This document shows positions 1 to 4,892 of a DNA stretch of 5,417 nt, piece by piece. Source of the stretch: Gemmatimonas phototrophica (GTDB lineage: Bacteria; Gemmatimonadota; Gemmatimonadetes; Gemmatimonadales; Gemmatimonadaceae). Both the position numbers and the translations under genes were made by a program. The number at the start of each line of letters is the position of its first letter. The first letter of the stretch is position 1. The stretch covers positions 1 to 5,417 of the forward strand of contig CAMBRJ010000236.1 in assembly GCA_945870175.1 (NCBI GenBank), read 5' to 3'. The notes under the pieces were generated by a model that had not been told where the DNA came from, ran no database searches, and saw only the letters and a list, made by a program, of their open reading frames with translations.

Positions 1-531
1 GAGGGCAAGCTCGATCAGGACATGCAGCAGGTCGATCTGCGCGACCGCAATTCGTGGCGCCTGCTCATGCACGAAGTGCCGAGCGTGGAACTGCTGGAGG
101 TGCAGCTGGTGAACGCGATTGCGCCGTTCCTGCTGAACGCGCGCCTCAAGCCGCTCATGCTGCGCACGCCGAATCGCGACAAGCACATCGTGAACGTGTC
201 GGCGGTGGAAGGACAGTTCTACCGCAAGTTCAAGACGACGCGTCACCCGCACACCAACATGGCCAAGGCCGCGCTCAACATGATGACGCGCACCTCGGCC
301 GCCGACTACGAGTCCGACGGCATCCACATGAACGCGGTGGATACCGGCTGGGTGACGGACGAAGATCCCGTCCACATTGCGGAAAAGAAGGTGGCCGAAC
401 ATCGCTTCCATCCGCCGCTCGACATCGTGGACGGCGCGGCGCGCATCGTCGATCCCATCATCGACGGCATCAACACCGGCGAGCATGTGTGGGGCAAGTT
501 TCTGAAGGACTACACGCCTACGGACTGGTAG
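1..531 (+). CDS. SDR-family oxidoreductase, C-terminal part (5' end outside window)
   Basis: The reading frame is open from base 1 and ends at TAG 529-531, giving 176 residues without the N-terminal Rossmann nucleotide-binding motif, which must lie upstream. What remains is the C-terminal half of an NAD(P)-dependent short-chain dehydrogenase/reductase fold. The helix-4 Asn is in 'LVNAIAPFLL' (Asn codon 112-114). The strand-5 Ser is in 'IVNVSAVEG' (Ser codon 199-201). The helix with the active-site Lys is 'TNMAKAALNMMTRTSA' (Lys codon 265-267), followed by the cofactor-clamping loop 'GIHMNAVDTGWV'. The usual catalytic Tyr of YxxxK is Thr here (253-255), and the Ser-to-Lys spacing is longer than usual. 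The C-terminus 'GKFLKDYTPTDW' is, from memory, typical of one SDR subfamily with this substitution. Substrate unknown. The first Met visible (22-24) is not the true start. The gene converges on the isomerase-like gene across the palindromic spacer. Confidence 0.88.
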   Translation, partial: EGKLDQDMQQVDLRDRNSWRLLMHEVPSVELLEVQLVNAIAPFLLNARLKPLMLRTPNRDKHIVNVSAVEGQFYRKFKTTRHPHTNMAKAALNMMTRTSAADYESDGIHMNAVDTGWVTDEDPVHIAEKKVAEHRFHPPLDIVDGAARIVDPIIDGINTGEHVWGKFLKDYTPTDW

Positions 532-551
532 CCCGCTCGCGCCGCGTAGAC

Positions 552-681
552 GGTAAACAGCAAAAGCAAAAGCCTGACGCGAAGGCCGCGAAGTGCGCGA
601 AGGTCGCAAAGAACAGCACGTGTTGTTTTTCTCCGCGACCTTCGCGTCCTCCGCGATCTTCGCGTCAAGGCAGTTGCTGTT
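552..681. repeat. Large imperfect palindrome built of 9-bp NNCGCGAAG units, between convergent genes
   Basis: The left arm is four consecutive 9-mers: GACGCGAAG (576-584), GCCGCGAAG (585-593), TGCGCGAAG (594-602), GTCGCAAAG (603-611). The right arm mirrors them: CTCCGCGAC (631-639), CTTCGCGTC (640-648), CTCCGCGAT (649-657), CTTCGCGTC (658-666). The outermost units pair perfectly and inner units pair with 2-3 changes, some tolerable as G-U. The centre, 612-627, is itself a near-palindrome around CACGTG. Outside the units, GCCT 572-575 pairs with AGGC 668-671, and AACAGCAA 556-563 pairs with TTGCTGTT 674-681. The element fills nearly the whole 158-bp gap between the SDR stop and the minus-strand gene's stop at 690-692. 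Either strand would fold into a long hairpin. Likely roles are bidirectional termination, a mobile or interspersed palindromic repeat (REP/MITE-like), or both. No coding role is supported. Confidence 0.8.
612..630 (+). terminator. Possible intrinsic-terminator core inside the palindrome
   Basis: The apex of the larger palindrome reads AACAGC, ACGT loop, GTTGTT, then TTT (628-630). The six-base stem has one G-U pair and runs into a T-tract, so on the plus strand it looks like a weak rho-independent terminator for the SDR gene. On the minus strand the same apex is followed by CTTT, so it could also stop transcription from the isomerase-like gene. The stem is short and AT-rich, and the flanking 9-bp arms may dominate folding, so this is a tentative call. 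Confidence 0.35.
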
Positions 682-689
682 CGTTGTTG

Positions 690-1565
690 CTACCAGCTCA
701 CCCCACGCAGATACTCGAAGTTCCCCTTCGCGCTCGCCAGCTCATCGGCCGCCCCTTCCTGTTCCACGAAGCACGGCTTCTTCGCCAGCTCCGGCACAGC
801 CGCGAGGAAGGCGCGCAGTTCGAACGTGCCCGCGCCGAGCTCCGTGTCCTTGGTACGGTCGGCCACCACGTTCTTCAGGTGGAACGATCCGATGCGGTCC
901 TTGTGGCGATTCAGAAAGTCCATCGGATCGCCACCACCCATCAGCATGTTCCCCACGTCGAGCTGGAAGCGCACGAACTTGGGCTCCGTACGCTTCAGGA
1001 ACACGTCGAGCGGGAACTCGCCTTCCACTTTCCGCTGGTGATCGGGCTCGTTGTGCAACGCCAGCCAGATGCCGGCCCGGCGGGCCTCTTCGCCGGCCAC
1101 GTTGAAACGGTCGGCCCAGATCTTCCACGCGTTGATCGACCGCTTGGTTTCACTGGGGAGGCTTGGCACCACGAGGTACTGGTGCCCCAGCATCTTGGCC
1201 GTGCGCAGGCTCTCCGACCACTCGCTGAGCAGCGTTTCCGGTGCCATGTGAGCCGACGTGGCCGTCAGCCCCTCGGCCTTGAGCGTCGCCTTCACCTGTT
1301 GCGGCGAACGATCGAAGTTCTTGAAGCTCCAGAGGAGTTCCACGTCGGTGTAGCCGATGGCGCGAATGGCGGCCAACGTCTTCTCCGGGTTCTCCTTCAT
1401 CGCGTTCCGCACGGCGTACAGCTCGAGGCCGATGCGGTCCAAACGACCGGCTGGCGCGGGGCCGGTACCGGCCCAGGCGGCGCGGGAAGAGAGCAGCGTG
1501 CCAGTGCCAAGGGCACCCGCCCCAAGGGCCGCGAGGAAGGAGCGACGGGGCATCGGGTTCGTCAT
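690..1565 (-). CDS. Tat-exported sugar phosphate isomerase/epimerase-like TIM-barrel protein
   Basis: This 291-residue protein starts with a twin-arginine signal: RR at residues 7-8 in 'PRRSFLAALGAG', an Ala/Gly/Leu-rich h-region to about residue 27, and a likely cleavage near 'AWA-G' (30-33). The rest matches the xylose isomerase-like/AP endonuclease 2 TIM-barrel superfamily. Segments seen are 'IGLELYAVRNAM' (45-56), 'IGYTDVELLW' (70-79) with a candidate metal Glu76, 'ALHNEPD' (169-175, His171), 'QLDVGNML' (201-208, Asp203), 'GSFHLKNV' (226-233, His229) and 'CFVEQEG' (265-271, Glu268 or Glu270). These Glu/Asp/His positions fit the family's divalent-metal site. Such exported members are common in carbohydrate-utilising bacteria, but the substrate cannot be named from sequence. 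The start at 1565 is favoured by the promoter spacing upstream; ATG at 1553 (Met5) would also keep the whole Tat motif. It is convergent with the SDR gene and divergent from the peptidase gene. Confidence 0.9.
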   Translation of the reverse strand: MTNPMPRRSFLAALGAGALGTGTLLSSRAAWAGTGPAPAGRLDRIGLELYAVRNAMKENPEKTLAAIRAIGYTDVELLWSFKNFDRSPQQVKATLKAEGLTATSAHMAPETLLSEWSESLRTAKMLGHQYLVVPSLPSETKRSINAWKIWADRFNVAGEEARRAGIWLALHNEPDHQRKVEGEFPLDVFLKRTEPKFVRFQLDVGNMLMGGGDPMDFLNRHKDRIGSFHLKNVVADRTKDTELGAGTFELRAFLAAVPELAKKPCFVEQEGAADELASAKGNFEYLRGVSW

Positions 1566-1571
1566 ATCCTG

Positions 1572-1600
1572 AGGTTACCGGCAAATCGCTGAACGCGCGA
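1572..1600 (-). promoter_or_regulatory. Candidate promoter for the isomerase-like gene, leaderless geometry
   Basis: Read on the minus strand: TCGCGC (1600-1595), a 17-nt spacer, TAACCT (1577-1572), six nucleotides (CAGGAT), then the ATG at 1565. TAACCT fits a TANNNT -10 element. With the standard six-base discriminator the transcript would begin on the A of the start codon. There is no well-placed Shine-Dalgarno for ATG 1565: the AGGA is only one base from the ATG. The -35 match to TTGACA is weak. The receptor gene shows the same spacing and similar boxes, which supports the call. Confidence 0.4.
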
Positions 1601-1601
1601 C

Positions 1602-1613
1602 CGCGCCGGCGCG
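1602..1613. promoter_or_regulatory. Perfect 12-bp palindrome in the divergent promoter region (possible operator)
   Basis: CGCGCCGGCGCG reads identically on both strands. It lies in the 87-bp gap between the divergent isomerase-like and peptidase genes. It falls just upstream of the candidate minus-strand -35 (1595-1600) and directly before a TANNNT box (TAAACT, 1614-1619) that could be the peptidase gene's -10. That position suits an operator shared by both genes. GC-only palindromes arise easily in such DNA, so confidence is low. Confidence 0.22.
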
Positions 1614-1642
1614 TAAACTTCCCGAGAGTCTCTCCCACCTCC

Positions 1643-1646
1643 GGAG
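1643..1646 (+). promoter_or_regulatory. Ribosome binding site of the S9 peptidase gene
   Basis: GGAG lies six nucleotides before ATG 1653, an ordinary Shine-Dalgarno spacing, and this fixes the start over the in-frame ATG at 1662. The candidate -10 TAAACT (1614-1619) would give a leader of roughly 27 nt. No good -35 is visible at 17 nt from it. This gene therefore looks leadered, unlike its divergent neighbour. Confidence 0.6.
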
Positions 1647-1652
1647 TCGAGC

Positions 1653-4241
1653 ATGTTTGTGATGTCCCTTCGACGGGTCGCGTCCCGTCTGGCTACCGCC
1701 CTTGTTGTCGCGACCCCCGCCATTGTTCACGCGCAGAATGCGAACGCCGGCTGGGATGCGCAGCAGATCCTGCGCACCGAATCGTTCGTGAAGCCCCCCG
1801 AGAATCTCGTGCGGATGATCACGACGCCGCGCGTCGATATCTCATTCACGAATGCGAGCCCAGATCGTCGCTGGTTCCTGCGCGCGACGGGCAGCGATCG
1901 CGGCGACATCAAGGCGTACGGCGCGCCACATGTTTGGCTGGGTGGCGTGCAGGTCGATACGCGGGCGAATCGTGCACGGTCGCTGACCACCAGCAATCGC
2001 AACGGCCTCACGCTGGTCGATCCGAAGACGGGCGCCACGCGCGCCATCAGCGTGCCGGCCGGCGCATCGATCTCGTCGCCGGTGTGGTCGCCGCGCGGCA
2101 CGCAGGTGGCGTACATCGCGAACTTCCCGACCGGCTCGTACGTGTACGTGGCCGATGTGGCGAGCGGCACGTCGGCGCAGCTGTCGCGTCGCGCGCTGCT
2201 GGCCACGGTCGTCACCACCATCGAGTTCACCGCCGACGGTCGCTACATCGCGGCCGTGCTGGTGCCGGAGAATCGCGGCGCCGCGCCGGAGCACGGAGAG
2301 GGCGGCATCGAGGACGGTCCGCAGGTGCGGCTTACCGATGCGCGCGCCGTCCCGCAGCCGGTGCATTTCAGCTTGCTGCAGGATCCGCACGACAAGGCGC
2401 TGCTCACGTACTACACCAAGGGGCAGCTCGCCCTCCTCGACGTGAAATCCAAGGCCGTACGTGCGATCGGCGCGCCGGCCACGATTCGCGATATCGACGC
2501 CGCCCCCGACGGTGCCTTCGTACGCGTGACGCGCATGACGGAGCCCTACTCGTACCTCGTGCCCGCATCGAGCTTCGGTTCGGTGGAAGAGCTGTGGGAC
2601 GCCAGCGGCCGCGTGATCACGACACTCGCCACCACGGCGCTCCGTGAAGGCACGCCCGCCGACAACGGCGACCCCACCGCTGCGCCAGCCGCGCCCGGTG
2701 CCGCCCGCCGCGGACTCAGCGCCGATAGCGCCAAACGCAACATCCAGTGGAATCCCATCGGCCCCGGACTGCTGTACGTGCAAACCGGGAAAGTCGTGCA
2801 CTGGCGCGCGCCGTTCGGCGCCAACGACACCACCGTGCTGTATCGCGGCAGCGCGCAGCTGTCCACTGTGCTGTACAGCAGCGACAGCAGCACGCTGTTC
2901 GTGACCGACAGCGGGGCCACCATCGCCGTGCGCGTGAAGGATACGTCCAAGCGCTACAACCTCGGTCGCACCGTGACGCTGCCGGCCGCCATCGCGGGCT
3001 TCGGTGGCGGCGGCGGTGGTGCGGGTCGCGGTGCCGCAGACTCCACGCAGGGCACGGTGCTGCTGCGCACGGCGGCCGGCGGACGCCGCTACGTACTGTT
3101 GGCCAAGGACGGCAAGTCGATCGCCCTCTCCGGCACGCGCGCCTACGGCGCCAAGTGGGCCACGCAAGCACCGCGTCCGTGGGTGGACAAGCTCGATATC
3201 GAGTCGAACGCCCGCACGCGCGTGATGGACAGCCCGGCAAACATGTACGAAGAGTTCGTCGCGCCGCTCGATGATGACGTCTCGCAGTTCATCGTGACGC
3301 GCGAGTCGAACACCACGATGACCGACGCCTGGCTGCGCACCGCCGGCAGCACCGACGCCAAGAAGCTCACGACGAATCTCGACGTCGCTCCGGAAGTCAC
3401 CGGTGCGCAGTTCAAGCGTCTCGAAGTCACGCGCCCGCGCGACGGCACCAAGTTCTGGGTGGACGTCACGGTGCCCCGCGACTGGAAGCCGGGCACGAAG
3501 CTCCCGGGCGTGATCTGGTTCTATCCGCGCGAATTCAGCAGCGCGCAGGATTACGAGCGATCGCGCTATACCACGAACATCAACAAGTTCCCCGAAGTCC
3601 CGTCGGCGCGTCCGGCCACCGCCACCAAGCTGTGGGTGAGTCAGGGCTACGCGTTCATCGAACCCGATATCCCGATTTTCGGCGATGCCGGTAAGATGAA
3701 CGACAACTACACGCGCGACCTCAAGGAAAACCTCGATGCCGTGCTCGATGCCGTGGTCGACGCCGGCTTCGTGGATCGCGACAAGATGGGCCTCGGCGGT
3801 CACAGCTACGGCGCCTTCAGCACGGTCAACGCGCTCACGCTCATGCCGAACTTCAAGGCGGGCATCGCCGGCGATGGGATGTACAACCGCACGCTCACCC
3901 CGTTCGGGTTCCAGAGCGAGCGTCGCAGCTTCTATCAGGCGCAGGACACGTACCTCGACATGTCGCCGTTCCTGCGGGCCGACAAGATCTCGGGCGCGCT
4001 CCTCATGTATCACGCCATCGAAGATCAGAATCAGGGCACCGATCCGATCAGCTCGCGTCGCATGTTCCTCGCGTTGCAGGGACTCGGCAAGCAGGCCGCG
4101 CTGTACATGTATCCGTACGAGGATCACAGCGTGGCCACGTACGCCAGCGACCTCGATCTGTGGGCGCGTTGGGTGGCGTGGATGGACACCTACGTGAAGA
4201 ACCCCAAGCCGGCGCAGCCCAAGGCGGCGCTCGTGCCGTAG
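1653..4241 (+). CDS. Secreted S9 (prolyl oligopeptidase family) serine peptidase, glutamyl endopeptidase-like
   Basis: An 862-residue peptidase with a Sec-type signal at residues 1-27 (Arg7/Arg8, hydrophobic stretch 13-25, cleavage 'VHA-Q'), so it acts in the periplasm or outside. Residues about 40-580 form a beta-propeller-like domain with SP-type repeats such as 'SSPVWSPRGTQVAYIANF'. Residues about 585-850 form an alpha/beta-hydrolase domain. The nucleophile is Ser718 in 'GGHSYGAFS'; the likely triad partners are Asp791 in 'AIEDQNQGT' and His825 in 'YPYEDHS'. Segments 'LGGVQVDTRANRAR' (96-109), 'GVIWFYPREF' (619-628) and 'YNRTLTPFGFQ' (744-754) resemble, from memory, plant chloroplast glutamyl endopeptidase (cGEP, MEROPS S9D), so cleavage after Glu is a plausible but unproven specificity. 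Propeller insertions include an Ala/Pro/Asp-rich stretch (about 332-357) and six glycines (451-456). Its stop lies 6 nt before the next gene, suggesting co-transcription. Confidence 0.93.
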   Translation: MFVMSLRRVASRLATALVVATPAIVHAQNANAGWDAQQILRTESFVKPPENLVRMITTPRVDISFTNASPDRRWFLRATGSDRGDIKAYGAPHVWLGGVQVDTRANRARSLTTSNRNGLTLVDPKTGATRAISVPAGASISSPVWSPRGTQVAYIANFPTGSYVYVADVASGTSAQLSRRALLATVVTTIEFTADGRYIAAVLVPENRGAAPEHGEGGIEDGPQVRLTDARAVPQPVHFSLLQDPHDKALLTYYTKGQLALLDVKSKAVRAIGAPATIRDIDAAPDGAFVRVTRMTEPYSYLVPASSFGSVEELWDASGRVITTLATTALREGTPADNGDPTAAPAAPGAARRGLSADSAKRNIQWNPIGPGLLYVQTGKVVHWRAPFGANDTTVLYRGSAQLSTVLYSSDSSTLFVTDSGATIAVRVKDTSKRYNLGRTVTLPAAIAGFGGGGGGAGRGAADSTQGTVLLRTAAGGRRYVLLAKDGKSIALSGTRAYGAKWATQAPRPWVDKLDIESNARTRVMDSPANMYEEFVAPLDDDVSQFIVTRESNTTMTDAWLRTAGSTDAKKLTTNLDVAPEVTGAQFKRLEVTRPRDGTKFWVDVTVPRDWKPGTKLPGVIWFYPREFSSAQDYERSRYTTNINKFPEVPSARPATATKLWVSQGYAFIEPDIPIFGDAGKMNDNYTRDLKENLDAVLDAVVDAGFVDRDKMGLGGHSYGAFSTVNALTLMPNFKAGIAGDGMYNRTLTPFGFQSERRSFYQAQDTYLDMSPFLRADKISGALLMYHAIEDQNQGTDPISSRRMFLALQGLGKQAALYMYPYEDHSVATYASDLDLWARWVAWMDTYVKNPKPAQPKAALVP

Positions 4242-4247
4242 CTTTCG

Positions 4248-4820
4248 GTGGTGACCACGCCACCGCCTCCGCATTACTTCGCCAGCGCCGCCGACTTTCG
4301 GCGCTGGCTCGAAACCCACCACGACTCGCACCGCGAGCTCGTGGTGGGTTTTCACAAGGTGGGCACCAGCATGCCCTCAATGACGTGGACCGAATCGGTG
4401 CGCGAGGCCCTCTGCTTCGGCTGGATCGACGGCGTGCGTCGGCGCGTGGATGATGCGCGGTATTCCATCCGCTTCACGCCACGCAAAGCCGGCAGCATCT
4501 GGAGCGCGGTCAATCTGCAGCACGTCGAGTCGCTGATCGCGGCCGGCCGCATGCACGCGGCCGGCTTGTCGGCGTACGCCGCCCGAAGCGAGGCCAAGTC
4601 GAAGGTGTATGCGTTCGAGCAGGCCGCGGTCGCCTTCTCGGCCCAAGACCTCGCGCAGTTTGCCGCGACGCCGCACGCGCTCGCGTTCTTCGACACGCAG
4701 CCGCCGTCGTATCGCAAAACGGCGATGTGGTGGGTGATCAGCGCGAAGCAGCCCGCGACACGTACCCGACGCCTGGCGAAGCTGATTGCCTGCTCGGGCA
4801 ATCGAGAACGCCTACCGTAG
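4248..4820 (+). CDS. YdeI/OmpD-associated (OmdA-like) family protein
   Basis: A 190-residue protein with no signal peptide or membrane segment, so probably cytoplasmic. It matches the YdeI/OmpD-associated family: 'DFRRWLETHH' (16-25), 'ELVVGFHKVGT' (30-40), 'TWTESVREALCFGWIDG' (46-62), 'IRFTPRKAGSIWSAVN' (74-89), and the C-terminal 'PPSYRKTAMWWVISAK' (152-167) plus 'TRTRRLAKLI' (171-180). Some family members are annotated as bacteriocin-protection or stress proteins, but the biochemical function is unknown and I do not assign one. The start is uncertain. GTG 4248 is the first possible start after the in-frame stop at 4239-4241, GTG 4251 follows immediately, and neither has a clear Shine-Dalgarno. 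With only 6 nt after the peptidase stop, translational coupling is likely. A hairpin lies in its last codons. Confidence 0.85.
   Translation: MVTTPPPPHYFASAADFRRWLETHHDSHRELVVGFHKVGTSMPSMTWTESVREALCFGWIDGVRRRVDDARYSIRFTPRKAGSIWSAVNLQHVESLIAAGRMHAAGLSAYAARSEAKSKVYAFEQAAVAFSAQDLAQFAATPHALAFFDTQPPSYRKTAMWWVISAKQPATRTRRLAKLIACSGNRERLP
4784..4803 (+). other. Hairpin in the 3' end of the OmdA-like gene
   Basis: GATTGCC (4784-4790) and GGCAATC (4797-4803) form a perfect 7-bp inverted repeat around a 6-base loop; an eighth T-G pair would leave a 4-base loop. It sits five codons before the stop and has no following T-tract, so it is not a classical intrinsic terminator. It could stabilise the 3' end or aid rho-dependent termination before the receptor gene, or be chance. 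No better terminator is visible in 4821-4892. Confidence 0.25.
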
Positions 4821-4857
4821 CTCACCAAACACTGTTCAGCTCGCTACCGAAGCACGC

Positions 4858-4886
4858 TTGCGCCAATATTTAGCCTGACCTAATCT
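4858..4886 (+). promoter_or_regulatory. Candidate promoter for the TonB-dependent receptor, leaderless geometry
   Basis: TTGCGC (4858-4863), a 17-nt spacer and TAATCT (4881-4886) lie in the most AT-rich stretch of the window. Six nucleotides (TTTGTT) separate the -10-like box from ATG 4893, which would put transcription start on the ATG itself. No Shine-Dalgarno is present before this ATG, consistent with a leaderless mRNA. The boxes match the E. coli consensus only in part (TTG of the -35; TANNNT of the -10). An imperfect direct repeat CCTGACCTAA (4874-4883) overlaps the -10 and might bind a regulator. Confidence 0.42.
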
Positions 4887-4892
4887 TTTGTT

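Noticed and set aside
220..234. Y-R-K-F-K as the canonical SDR YxxxK motif
   Set aside because: It lies only seven residues after the catalytic Ser, and the helix sequence that normally follows YxxxK (AALN..TRT) is attached to the later T-N-M-A-K instead.
576..666. CRISPR array
   Set aside because: The 9-bp units are contiguous with no spacers and are mirrored rather than repeated in one direction. No cas gene is nearby.
552..681. Insertion sequence or transposon
   Set aside because: No transposase reading frame and no evident target-site duplication; at most a non-autonomous repeat.
54..1592. 512-codon open frame on the plus strand crossing the SDR gene, the palindrome and the isomerase-like gene
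   Set aside because: It overlaps two well-supported genes in the wrong frame or strand. Its repeated Ala-Lys stretch is merely the 9-bp palindrome units read as codons, and no domain is visible.
1842..4355. 837-codon open frame on the minus strand opposite the peptidase gene
   Set aside because: It is antisense to a gene with a signal peptide, catalytic triad and recognisable domains. Its translation is Arg/Ala/His/Gly-rich with no motif, as expected of a codon-bias shadow in GC-rich DNA.
4352..4828. 158-codon minus-strand frame opposite the OmdA-like gene
   Set aside because: It is the antisense shadow of a gene whose family motifs read clearly on the plus strand.
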